Below, piece after piece: positions 15,334-23,289 of a DNA stretch of 43,855 bases (position 1 is its first letter; every line of letters starts with the position of its first letter). This stretch comes from Fimenecus sp051881355. Lineage in GTDB: Bacteria; Bacillota; Clostridia; Oscillospirales; Acutalibacteraceae. Under the pieces are notes generated by a model, which worked only from the letters and a program-made list of their open reading frames with translations, had not been told where the DNA came from and searched no databases. The position numbers and the translations under genes are program-made. The stretch is taken from NCBI GenBank assembly GCA_051881355.1, contig JBJEPS010000071.1, forward strand, positions 1-43,855, read 5' to 3'.

Positions 15334-18039
15334 TTATTTCAATACATCAAACGACAATGCCGTATCGTAATAGGTGTATTCCGTCACGGCGCTGTTGGTT
15401 TGCACCTCGGTGTCTGTAAGCGGCGCAAACAAGTGTTTTTCCGCATATGCTCCGCCCGAAAGTGCACCGTCGGTGTATATTTTCACCATACCGTTGCGCT
15501 CGCGCACAATATCGGCGCGCGCAAATTTTCTGCCGGAAATCTCGGCGTCGGATTTGACTTTCAGCCCCGCGCAGTCAGCAATTAACTTGCCGCCCGAAAC
15601 GGAAACCACCAAATCCTTGCCCTGCGCAAGCAGCACACCGTCTTTGGGAGCGTTTTCCAAGCGGAGCCGCAAGGTGAAATCGCTGTCGCCCGTGTAAGCG
15701 CCCGGTAAAATGCCGTTTTCGTAATAGGTCAAATCCATATTGTTGCTGTATTCGTTGCCGTAGATATCCGCAACCTGCATTTGTACAGTTGTTGCTTCGC
15801 CGTTTGTAAGCGGCTGCGGTAAGGTTACGGTCACTTCGCTGTAATTTTCAAGCAAGGTAAAGCCAAGCGCCGTACCGTTTACCGTGAAGCTGTTTTCGTG
15901 TGCAACAATATGTTTGTCGAATGTCAACTGCGCGATGTCCGCCGCAATCATTTTCGCACGCAAAAGGCGCGGTGCGTTTGTTTCGGGTTTGCCGAAACGG
16001 AAAATGCGGATTTCGTGCGCGCCTAAATCGAGCGTTACCGTGTCGCCATAGTTGTAAACCGTTTGTGATACCGCTTCGGTATACGGGAGCACCGGCGCGC
16101 AGGTCATTTCCGACGCGTCCTCGCCCACGCCGATGACGCGGTCCAAGGTAAAGGAGAACTGTTGCGGACGGTCAAGAGGATTACGAACCGAAACAATGCC
16201 CTCTGCGCCCTCCCATGCGGAATAGCCGTACACCGCGCCGGTGTCGGGCGACTCGCCGATTAGCTTTGCATTGCGCAAAATATGGAAATTGTCCGCAAGG
16301 AATTTGAGCACATCTGCGTTGATGCGCCATTTGGCGTCATTGAACAGATTGAAACTGTAATACAGTTCCCAAAAAGCCGTGCCGCGCGTGGAAATCATAT
16401 ACATATACTTACGGAATTCCTCGTCGGTCATTTGGATTTTCGCCGTGTTTCCGTAAATCGGCTCGTGGTTATACATATTGGACAACGGGAACTGATAACA
16501 CCGCGTGCGGTGGAAATCAAAATAGCGGCTGTCGCGGTAGGTCAGCATTTTGTCATAATCCTTGCCGTGCATTTCCTCGCCGTTTTTGGTTTTGTCGGTA
16601 AAGTTGATGTCGTCGGCATTTTGCATCCAAAGGCTTTCCGAAAACTGCAAATACCACGGGCTTGCGTTGCTGTAGCTGGTTTGGTTAATCCAAAGGGATT
16701 TGCCCGCTGCCGTGCGCGCAGAGCGCATCTTTCGGAATATCGCAATCCAATTTTCCCAATGGTCGGTAAAGCAGTACATATCCCGATAGCCGCCCGTGGG
16801 GTGCCCGTGCTTTTTGCTCGGACATGCTTTTTGCAAAAAGCCGTCCAATTTCCAATAGTTGATGTCAAACCGTTCCATATAGTCTAAGAACAAGTCCTCT
16901 AACTTCTCCTGATACCCATGGTGCGCGGTGCAAACATCAATCGAGCGGCGGTTGTAGCCGCCGTTGCCCGCTTTTTGCACATGCTTTGCAAATTTCGGCG
17001 TCTGACTTGTGTAGCCGCCGCGCGGACCGAGCCAAAGCCCGAAATCCGAGGCAAAATGCTTGGCGAGCGCCGCGCTGTCATACAGTTCATTCGGGAATTT
17101 TTGATTAAAGCACCAAAAGCCCTTGTCGTAATCTGCCCAACCGTCGTCCACCACATAGGAATGGACGGGCGGTACGCCGTTTTGCGTCATGCCCTTTTCA
17201 ATTTCAAAGAACGAATTTTGGATATTGTCCTTGTCGATATTCAGCATATGGTCAAACCACGAATTATATTGCGTGCGCAGATACACGGGCACGGAAATAT
17301 CGCGGATATAGTCTAAGAAATCTGCGCGAATAACCTCCATATCGAGGCTTCTTGCCGCGCCGAACACGGTTTTCCACGTGGTATATTCCTTTTCGCCCTT
17401 TGCGAGTTCCCCAAAGGTTTTGCCCGCATAATACCGCGTGCGGGCAAGCCCTGCTTCAATGTTGTTGTCGCTCGCGGGGAACTCGCTGCCCATAAACAGT
17501 CCGTTTAAATAAATCGGCTGTCCGAGTGCGGAATGGAATTCGGAAATCCCCGTCTTTTTCATATCGGGTCGGCTCCATTTTTGCTGAATGTCGCGCGGAA
17601 TCGAAATGTATTCCGTGTCAATGGAGTCAATGCGCGCATACGCGTCCGCCGTCAGTTTAATAAATTTATGCATATACGGCTTGTCGCCGATTTCATACAC
17701 TTCCGTCAGCAAATAGGTAACACCGAGTGCAAATAACGGGGCAAAGCGGATTTCGAGAAATTTTTTGTTGTCTTTCTCTTCGGTCAAAATATCCGCCACG
17801 GTGAGCATGGAGCTTTTAATCACCGCGGTCTTTTTGCGCCCCACCAAAACGCGCACGACAAACTCCTCCGAACAAGGCTGAAACTCGAGCGCAATGGGTT
17901 CTTCGGTTCTGCGGTTGGTCACCGACACGGTACGGATACGGTTTTCCTCCGTTAAAGCAAGGGTGCGCACCAAATAGGCGTTGCCGATCGCAATCTGTCC
18001 GTTGCCGCTTACAATAAAGGCTTCCGTCGGATAGTTCAT
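15334..18039 (-). CDS. GH36-like (clan GH-D) alpha-galactosidase-type glycoside hydrolase
   Basis: The 901-residue cytoplasmic protein has an N-terminal beta-supersandwich (1-250), a TIM barrel (about 250-640), and C-terminal beta domains, the last of which (about 770-901) looks like a laminin-G or carbohydrate-binding fold. Barrel landmarks are TQYNSWFDH, YVVDDGW (295-301), GLWLGPRGG and the predicted nucleophile in NYWKLDGF (D399). WMQNADDINF (D476/D477) is the likely acid/base region. The motifs fit clan GH-D, but the sequence is far from classical GH36 (KWDMN replaced by WKLDG), so specificity could be alpha-galactoside or alpha-N-acetylgalactosaminide. CAGGAGGAAAC precedes the ATG at 18039, which overlaps the upstream stop. 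Confidence 0.8.
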   Translation of the reverse strand: MNYPTEAFIVSGNGQIAIGNAYLVRTLALTEENRIRTVSVTNRRTEEPIALEFQPCSEEFVVRVLVGRKKTAVIKSSMLTVADILTEEKDNKKFLEIRFAPLFALGVTYLLTEVYEIGDKPYMHKFIKLTADAYARIDSIDTEYISIPRDIQQKWSRPDMKKTGISEFHSALGQPIYLNGLFMGSEFPASDNNIEAGLARTRYYAGKTFGELAKGEKEYTTWKTVFGAARSLDMEVIRADFLDYIRDISVPVYLRTQYNSWFDHMLNIDKDNIQNSFFEIEKGMTQNGVPPVHSYVVDDGWADYDKGFWCFNQKFPNELYDSAALAKHFASDFGLWLGPRGGYTSQTPKFAKHVQKAGNGGYNRRSIDVCTAHHGYQEKLEDLFLDYMERFDINYWKLDGFLQKACPSKKHGHPTGGYRDMYCFTDHWENWIAIFRKMRSARTAAGKSLWINQTSYSNASPWYLQFSESLWMQNADDINFTDKTKNGEEMHGKDYDKMLTYRDSRYFDFHRTRCYQFPLSNMYNHEPIYGNTAKIQMTDEEFRKYMYMISTRGTAFWELYYSFNLFNDAKWRINADVLKFLADNFHILRNAKLIGESPDTGAVYGYSAWEGAEGIVSVRNPLDRPQQFSFTLDRVIGVGEDASEMTCAPVLPYTEAVSQTVYNYGDTVTLDLGAHEIRIFRFGKPETNAPRLLRAKMIAADIAQLTFDKHIVAHENSFTVNGTALGFTLLENYSEVTVTLPQPLTNGEATTVQMQVADIYGNEYSNNMDLTYYENGILPGAYTGDSDFTLRLRLENAPKDGVLLAQGKDLVVSVSGGKLIADCAGLKVKSDAEISGRKFARADIVRERNGMVKIYTDGALSGGAYAEKHLFAPLTDTEVQTNSAVTEYTYYDTALSFDVLK

Positions 18040-18503
18040 TTTGTTTCCTCCTGCTCGTTTGCGAATAGTATTTTTTCGGCGGCAGCGGCGGCATCTGCCA
18101 CCAACTGCACACAAGGGCGTTTTTTATAATAGGTTTCCGTGCGTGCTTCGGGCGTGGGCGTCGTGTTCGCGTTCGACAGCCCCAACAGTTCGCGACACAC
18201 AATGGACGGATTTTCTTTTTTAAATTCGGCGGCAATTTCCTGCACGACCTCGTATGTTTTTTTCTTCGCTTCGCGGTCCTCGCCGTCTGTGGCACCGTAT
18301 ACCATACCCGCAAGCATAGCCGCACCCGAAACTGCGCCGCAGACCTCGCGCATTCTGCCGACGCCGCCGCCTAAGCCCGCCGACACGCGCAGAGCGGTTT
18401 GTTCGTCTAACCCGATTTTGTCGCTGAAAGCGGCAAACACTGCCTGCGAGCAGTTAAATCCGCCTTTGAATAATTCGACCGCACGGTCTGTGTATTTTGA
18501 CAT
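18036..18503 (-). CDS. C_GCAxxG_C_C family protein
   Basis: The 155-residue protein has the family pattern: FNCSQAVFAAFSD (C18), then GLGGGVGRMREVCGAVSGAAMLAG (C55, with CGAxxG), and further cysteines near residue 103 (IVCRELLG) and in RPCVQLV. The family is redox-linked or metal-linked by its conserved cysteines but has no established biochemical role. The stop overlaps the GH36-like start as ATGA, so the two are co-translated. Only 31 bases separate it from the adenosyltransferase-like gene, with no room for a clear promoter, so all four genes from 19.04 to 12.9 kb probably form one transcript. Confidence 0.88.
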   Translation of the reverse strand: MSKYTDRAVELFKGGFNCSQAVFAAFSDKIGLDEQTALRVSAGLGGGVGRMREVCGAVSGAAMLAGMVYGATDGEDREAKKKTYEVVQEIAAEFKKENPSIVCRELLGLSNANTTPTPEARTETYYKKRPCVQLVADAAAAAEKILFANEQEETK

Positions 18504-18534
18504 AGAAAATCCCTCGTTTTCCTACTTAATTTCG

Positions 18535-19044
18535 TTAATATTCAAGCCCCTCAACTGCCGAAACACCGTTTTCGTACGGGTGGCGCACACAACGAATGTC
18601 GGAAATGCAATCTGCCTTTTCTAAAATGCTTTGCGGAAAATACCGCCCCGTGAGCACCGTGTGCGTACACTCGGGCAACGCCTGTAAATAAGAAAGCAAT
18701 GTGCTTTCCGACAGCATTCCGTTTTGCAATGCGCCGCCGATTTCATCGGCAACCAACAAAAAGTCGACGTCCTGCGGGGTGAAAAATGCTTTTGCCGCCT
18801 GTTCGGTTTCGCGTATTCTTTCTGCCTTTTCGCTGTCTGTCAGCGTAAAAAAGAACGGGATTTCGGGATTCGCCACAGTAACGGACACACCGAAGTATTT
18901 TTCAAGCGATGCAAATTCAGGCGAAATTTCAGGCTTTAACAGTTGCAACACGCGTACGCGTTTGCCGTGCGATGCCGCACGAAGGGAGAGTCCTGCCGCC
19001 GCCGTGGTTTTACCCGCGCCCTCGCCCATAAAAATCCGCACCAT
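18535..19044 (-). CDS. Cob(I)yrinic acid a,c-diamide adenosyltransferase-like protein (CobO/BtuR family)
   Basis: The 169-residue P-loop protein has Walker A GEGAGKTT (7-14) followed by AAAGLSLRAASHGKRVRVLQ, the DFLLVADEIGGALQNGML block that matches the D-E-xxxA region of the family, and TVLTGRYFPQ. The C terminus YENGVSAVEGLEY resembles the usual end of BtuR (xxKGIEY). Members adenosylate corrinoids with ATP. The Walker A glutamate and alanine differ from the common GKGKGKTT form, so a specialised role is possible. The start at ATG 19044 begins the protein directly with the P-loop strand; a GTG nine bases upstream is an alternative. No other cobalamin gene is present. Confidence 0.82.
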   Translation of the reverse strand: MVRIFMGEGAGKTTAAAGLSLRAASHGKRVRVLQLLKPEISPEFASLEKYFGVSVTVANPEIPFFFTLTDSEKAERIRETEQAAKAFFTPQDVDFLLVADEIGGALQNGMLSESTLLSYLQALPECTHTVLTGRYFPQSILEKADCISDIRCVRHPYENGVSAVEGLEY

Positions 19045-19078
19045 CTTCGTCACCGCCAAGCATTTTCTCTGAATTTTA

Positions 19079-19107
19079 ATTGTACTATAAAATCCCAAAA
19101 AAGGCAA
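19079..19107 (-). promoter_or_regulatory. Promoter of the adenosyltransferase-glycosidase operon
   Basis: On the minus strand TTGCCT (19102-19107) and TACAAT (19079-19084) are 17 bases apart, about 35 bases before the first start codon. It is the only good promoter upstream of the four-gene minus unit. Confidence 0.6.
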
Positions 19108-19131
19108 CTGCAAAACAGGAATCAGCGGCAA

Positions 19132-19162
19132 GAGATTCTTCGGCTGTCGCCTCAGAATGACA
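19132..19162 (+). repeat. Interspersed repeat fragment (TTCTTCG...CTCAGAATGACA)
   Basis: These 31 bases match 35078-35108 in the same orientation, with identical ends GAGATTCTTCG and CTCAGAATGACA and four or five differences in the centre. The following 100 bases contain degraded versions of the neighbouring modules seen at 35.1-35.2 kb (a GGAACGGT...GACC element and a CTCTACG element). They lie upstream of the leucine T-box promoter. No gene is visible in 19045-19283. Confidence 0.65.
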
Positions 19163-19283
19163 ATGCAGGTGGCGTACTGCCCGCCCGTAGTAATTTATTT
19201 TGCGGAACGGTATGACCATTTCCTACACGGTGGGAGCGAACAACGCTCTACGCAAAACTCTATCCATTTACGGGAAAAACCGC

Positions 19284-19312
19284 TTGACAAATCCAAAAAG
19301 AGAGCATATAAT
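19284..19312 (+). promoter_or_regulatory. Promoter of the leuA operon
   Basis: A perfect TTGACA (19284-19289) and TATAAT (19307-19312) are separated by 17 bases. The transcript would start near 19319 and run through the T-box leader. Confidence 0.92.
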
Positions 19313-19334
19313 ATTGCACAAATAAAAATATCGC

Positions 19335-19601
19335 CTACAAAAAACGATGAAGGAAACAAGACAGGCGCGATGCTTGCAGAGAGCTGCCGGACGGTGCAAG
19401 GCAGTACAAACCGCTTGTGTATAACTCATTCCGGAGTTGCCCGGCTGAAATCATAGGTCGGGACGGTTGACCCCGTTATTCGGTCAGACCTTGTTGGAGG
19501 TCGCTTGAGGGCGCGTTTTTTTGAATGCGCTGAATTAGGGTGGTACCGCGTGGAACTTTCCTCGCCCCTATTTTGCAACTGCAAAATGCGGGCGATTTTT
19601 T
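19335..19601 (+). promoter_or_regulatory. T-box riboswitch, leucine (specifier CTC)
   Basis: The leader begins with ACGATGAAGGAAACAAGA, carries the distal stem I motifs AGAGAGC and GGTGCAAGGC, and contains the conserved T-box core AGGGTGGTACCGCG at 19536-19549. The specifier loop reads ATAACTCATTCC, which puts CTC (Leu) at 19425-19427 with the expected purine after it. The UGGU in the T-box would pair with the ACCA end of tRNA-Leu, whose discriminator is A. Uncharged tRNA-Leu would stabilise the antiterminator and allow leuA transcription. The codon assignment agrees with leuA and leuB downstream. Confidence 0.95.
19561..19601 (+). terminator. Terminator of the leucine T-box
   Basis: CTCGCCC pairs with GGGCGA and an inner ATTTTGCA/TGCAAAAT stem extends it, followed by six T residues. 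It is the regulated terminator, competing with the T-box antiterminator just upstream. Confidence 0.9.
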
Positions 19602-19631
19602 ATTGGATTTTTTGAGAAAAGGAGAAAAAAG

Positions 19632-21350
19632 ATGAAAACGAACAAGTACATTCCGTTTACGCCTGTGAACATTCCCGACAGGCAGTGGCCCTCAAAAACC
19701 ATCACCAAAGCACCCGTTTGGTGCTCCGTCGATTTGCGCGACGGCAACCAAGCGCTTATAGACCCGATGAATTTACAAGAAAAACTTGAAATGTTCCAAA
19801 TGCTTGTGGACATCGGCATTAAAGAAATCGAAGTCGGCTTTCCGTCCGCTTCGGAAACCGAATATGAAATTCTGCGCACCCTCATTGAGGGCAACTATAT
19901 CCCCGACGATGTAACTGTGCAAGTGCTTGTGCAAAGCCGCGAACACTTAATTAAAAAGACCTTTGAAGCGGTCAAGGGCGCGAAAAATGTGATTATTCAC
20001 TTCTACAACTCCACCTCGACCTTACAGCGCAAAGTTGTGTTCAAAAAGGATATGGACGGTATTATTGACATCGCCGTCAACGGCGCAAAACTTATTAAAA
20101 AGTTGTCCGACGAATTGATGGAAACCTCGGACATCCACATTCGCTATGAATACTCCCCTGAAAGCTTTTCGGGCACAGAGCCCGACTACGCGGTGGAGAT
20201 TTGCGAGCGTGTGTTGGAGGAACTCGGCGCAACGCCCGAAAATCCCGTCATTCTGAATTTGCCGTCCACCGTAGAGGGCAGTACCCCGAACGGCTATGCC
20301 GACCAAATCGAATATTTCTGTCGCCACTTAAAAGGTCGCGACAGCGCGATTATCAGCCTGCACCCCCACAATGACCGCGGCACGGCGGTTGCCGCCGCAG
20401 AACTGGGCTTACTTGCGGGTGCTGACCGCATTGAGGGTACGCTGTTCGGCAACGGCGAGCGCACAGGCAATGTGGATATTGTCACGCTGGCTTTGAATAT
20501 GTATACCCAAGACGTGGACTGCAAGCTGGATTTCTCGGACATCAACAAAATCCGCGAAGTGTATGAGCGTACCACCAAAATGAAGGTCGGCCCGCGCCAA
20601 CCGTATGCAGGCGAGCTGGTCTTTACCGCATTTTCGGGCTCGCACCAAGACGCGATTAACAAAGGCAAAGCCTATATGGACGAAACGCACTCCGACCACT
20701 GGGAAATCCCCTATCTGCCGATTGACCCCGCCGATGTGGGGCGCGAATACGAGCCGATTATCCGCATCAACAGCCAATCCGGCAAGGGCGGCGCGGCGTT
20801 CGTCATGCAGGAATACGGCTTTAAAATGCCCAAAGCCATGCACCCCGATTTCGGGGCGGTCGTACAAGCGGCTTGCGAGAAAAAGGGCAAGGAGCTTAAA
20901 AGCCAAGAGGTTTTCGACCTGTTTATCGAGGAATACCGCAATGTTTGCGGTCCTTACAAGCTGTTAAGCCACAAATTCTTTGAGGAAAAAGAGGAGCACG
21001 AGGAACTGACAAAAGTGCGTTTTGTCGGCACAATCAAATACAACGGCGATGAGCCGCAGGTCATTGAGGGCATCGGCTCCGGACCTATCGGCGCATTTTG
21101 CCAGGCGATGAACAAAATTGGGCTTTCCGACTACCAATTTGTGGATTACAGCGAGCACGCCATTTCCGTCGGCAGTGACTCGAAAGCCGTCAGTTACATT
21201 CATATTAAAAATCCTGAGGGCAAGGACGTGTTCGGTATCGGTATTTCGCACAACATCAACTACGCCTCGATTAAAGGTATTTTGTGCGCGATTAACCGTT
21301 GTTTGCCGAATGTCGTCCGCGAGCCCCAACCCCCGATTTTTGAGAAATAA
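19632..21350 (+). CDS. leuA: 2-isopropylmalate synthase, long form
   Basis: The 572-residue enzyme condenses acetyl-CoA with 2-oxoisovalerate, the first committed step of leucine synthesis. The N terminus IPFTPVNIPDRQWPSKTI and the catalytic strand APVWCSVDLRDGNQAL identify the long-form LeuA clade. LHPHNDRGTAVAAAELGLLAGADRIEGTLFGNGERTGNVD holds the metal-binding histidines and the GNGERxGN loop. A C-terminal regulatory domain of about 130 residues, used for leucine feedback inhibition in the family, is present and complete. AAAAGGAG precedes the ATG 30 bases after the T-box terminator. It heads the leuA-methyltransferase-leuB unit; leuC and leuD are not in the window. Confidence 0.97.
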   Translation: MKTNKYIPFTPVNIPDRQWPSKTITKAPVWCSVDLRDGNQALIDPMNLQEKLEMFQMLVDIGIKEIEVGFPSASETEYEILRTLIEGNYIPDDVTVQVLVQSREHLIKKTFEAVKGAKNVIIHFYNSTSTLQRKVVFKKDMDGIIDIAVNGAKLIKKLSDELMETSDIHIRYEYSPESFSGTEPDYAVEICERVLEELGATPENPVILNLPSTVEGSTPNGYADQIEYFCRHLKGRDSAIISLHPHNDRGTAVAAAELGLLAGADRIEGTLFGNGERTGNVDIVTLALNMYTQDVDCKLDFSDINKIREVYERTTKMKVGPRQPYAGELVFTAFSGSHQDAINKGKAYMDETHSDHWEIPYLPIDPADVGREYEPIIRINSQSGKGGAAFVMQEYGFKMPKAMHPDFGAVVQAACEKKGKELKSQEVFDLFIEEYRNVCGPYKLLSHKFFEEKEEHEELTKVRFVGTIKYNGDEPQVIEGIGSGPIGAFCQAMNKIGLSDYQFVDYSEHAISVGSDSKAVSYIHIKNPEGKDVFGIGISHNINYASIKGILCAINRCLPNVVREPQPPIFEK

Positions 21351-21365
21351 GGCGGTGCGAGCGAA

Positions 21366-22121
21366 ATGAATATCGCGTGGAATGCGGAAGCCTATGCGCA
21401 AAATTTTGCATTTGTACCGCAATACGGCGCAGAACTGCTTGCACTTTTAGACAAAACAACCGCGCATACGGTTTTAGATTTGGGCTGCGGCAACGGCGTG
21501 CTTACCAAACGCCTTTCGGACGAGGGCTTTGCGGTGACAGGGATAGATGCGTCTGATTCGCAACTGCAATTGGCGAGACAAAACTACCCTGAAATTTCGT
21601 TTTGCGAGGGTGACGCGACGGATTTTACATTAAAAAATCCTGTGGACGCGGTGTTTTCAAACGCGGTTTTACATTGGATTAACCGCGAAAAGCACCCCGA
21701 AATGCTCCGTTGTGTATTTCGCGCCTTGAAAACGGGCGGGCAATTTGTTTTTGAATGCGGTGGGTATCAAAATGCCGCACAAATTCACGCAACCTTGCGC
21801 CAAGCATTTGCAAATCGGCAGTTGCCGTATCGGTTTTCCTGCTATTTTCCAACCATCGGCGAATATGCACCGCTGTTGGAGCAAGCAGGTTTCCAAGTCA
21901 CCTATGCCGCATTATTTGACCGTCCTACCCCTTTAAAAGGTGAAACGGGGCTTGCCGATTGGATACAGATGTTCATAAAAGAACCATTCGTGGGCTTATC
22001 TGCGGACTTGCGAACAGAAATTATCGACGAAACCGTCGAATCCCTGCGACCCGCACTTTATAAAAACGGCATTTGGGTCGCTGACTATGTGCGCTTGCGG
22101 TGCAAAGCAAACAAAGTATAA
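21366..22121 (+). CDS. SAM-dependent methyltransferase, Tam/Tmt1-like
   Basis: The 251-residue class I methyltransferase starts WNAEAYAQ and has motif I VLDLGCGNG (36-44), an acidic strand end GIDAS, and VDAVFSNAVLHWI, which parallels the LIFANASLQWL block of trans-aconitate methyltransferase (Tam). A C-terminal block GLADWIQMFIKEPF parallels the WVTxTGLRPW region of Tam. It lies 15 bases after leuA and 29 bases before leuB on the same strand, in the place where leuCD often sits. Yeast Tmt1 methylates 3-isopropylmalate, so an acid of the leucine pathway is a possible substrate. That link is an inference from position and similarity. Confidence 0.85.
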   Translation: MNIAWNAEAYAQNFAFVPQYGAELLALLDKTTAHTVLDLGCGNGVLTKRLSDEGFAVTGIDASDSQLQLARQNYPEISFCEGDATDFTLKNPVDAVFSNAVLHWINREKHPEMLRCVFRALKTGGQFVFECGGYQNAAQIHATLRQAFANRQLPYRFSCYFPTIGEYAPLLEQAGFQVTYAALFDRPTPLKGETGLADWIQMFIKEPFVGLSADLRTEIIDETVESLRPALYKNGIWVADYVRLRCKANKV

Positions 22122-22150
22122 AATCAGATTTTTAATAAAGGAGCAAACAG

Positions 22151-23221
22151 ATGAGAGAACATAAAATTGTCGTTTTAAAAGGCGACGGAATCGGCCCCGA
22201 AATCGTGGACGAGGCGCTGAAAGTGCTGGACGCGGCGGGCGAAAAGTTCGGTTTCAAAATGCAATATAACGAGCAGTTGATGGGCGGCTGTGCGATTGAC
22301 GCGACAGGCGTGCCGCTCCCCGAAGAAACCGTCACCGCGTGCAAGGCGGCGGACTGCGTATTTTTGGGCGCGGTCGGCGGCCCGAAATGGGACACGCAAC
22401 CCGGCAACAACCGCCCCGAGGCAGGGCTTTTGGGCATTCGCGGCGCATTGGGGCTGTATGCGAATTTGCGCCCCGCAACGATTTTTGCACCGCTGAAAAG
22501 CGCATCCCCGATTAAAGACAGTATCATCGGCGACAGTATGGATATTTTGATTGTCCGGGAACTGACGGGCGGCATCTACTTCGGCGAGCGCGGCACTACC
22601 GTTGAAAACGGCGTAGAGGTCGCGTATGATACCGAAAAATACTCCGTGCCCGAAATCCAGCGCATTGCAAGAACTGCCTTTGAAATGGCAATGAAACGTA
22701 ATAAAAAGTTGACAAGCGTGGATAAGGCAAATGTTTTGGATTCTTCAAGACTTTGGAGAAAAACCGTCATTGAAATGTCCAAGGAATACCCCGAAGTGGA
22801 ACTTTCGCATATGTATGTGGACAACTGCGCGATGCAGTTGGTGCGCGATCCGAAGCAGTTTGATGTCATTGTAACCTCCAACATTTTCGGCGATATTCTG
22901 TCCGACGAGGCGTCGATGATTTCAGGCTCTATCGGTATGCTCGCGTCCGCGTCTTTGGCAGAGGGCAAATTCGGGTTGTATGAGCCCATTCACGGCTCCG
23001 CGCCCGACATTGCAGGGCAGGGCATCGCAAACCCGCTTGCCACAATTTTGTCGGCGGCAATGATGCTTCGCTATTCGTTAGACGAGCCCGCGGCGGCAGA
23101 TGCGATTGAGGCGGCGGTCAACACCGTTTTGACCACTGCGCGCACGCCCGATATTTACGAGGAAGGCTTTAAAAAGGTCTCCACTTGCGAAATGGGCAAT
23201 TTGGTCGCGGCAAATCTGTAA
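22151..23221 (+). CDS. leuB: 3-isopropylmalate dehydrogenase
   Basis: The 356-residue enzyme oxidises and decarboxylates 3-isopropylmalate with NAD+ to 2-oxoisocaproate. Visible are KGDGIGPEIVDEALKVL at the N terminus, LLGIRGALGLYANLRP (substrate arginines), VRELTGGIYFG, the KANVLDSSRLWR block and the NAD-binding EPIHGSAPDIAGQGIANP. Length is normal. TAAAGGAG precedes the ATG. It needs LeuCD product from elsewhere in the genome. The gene is followed by a strong terminator. Confidence 0.97.
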   Translation: MREHKIVVLKGDGIGPEIVDEALKVLDAAGEKFGFKMQYNEQLMGGCAIDATGVPLPEETVTACKAADCVFLGAVGGPKWDTQPGNNRPEAGLLGIRGALGLYANLRPATIFAPLKSASPIKDSIIGDSMDILIVRELTGGIYFGERGTTVENGVEVAYDTEKYSVPEIQRIARTAFEMAMKRNKKLTSVDKANVLDSSRLWRKTVIEMSKEYPEVELSHMYVDNCAMQLVRDPKQFDVIVTSNIFGDILSDEASMISGSIGMLASASLAEGKFGLYEPIHGSAPDIAGQGIANPLATILSAAMMLRYSLDEPAAADAIEAAVNTVLTTARTPDIYEEGFKKVSTCEMGNLVAANL

Positions 23222-23240
23222 AAATACATTTCTACACAGC

Positions 23241-23279
23241 AACACGGCGGTTTGGAAAATTCCAAACCGCCGTGTTTTT
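23241..23279 (+). terminator. Intrinsic terminator after leuB
   Basis: AACACGGCGGTTTGG and CCAAACCGCCGTGTT form a long perfect stem around a short A/T loop, followed by five T residues on the plus strand. It lies between convergent leuB and dut. On the minus strand the tail is not T-rich, so it mainly serves leuB. Confidence 0.9.
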
Positions 23280-23289
23280 GCATTTATTC

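Noticed and set aside
14803..15585. 260-codon frame antisense to the two glycosidase genes
   Set aside because: It crosses the GH31 and GH36-like genes on the opposite strand, is low in complexity and has no start signal; both sense proteins have intact motifs.
16282..16887. 201-codon frame antisense to the GH36-like gene
   Set aside because: Composition follows the codon bias of the sense gene, and the sense protein carries the catalytic motifs here.
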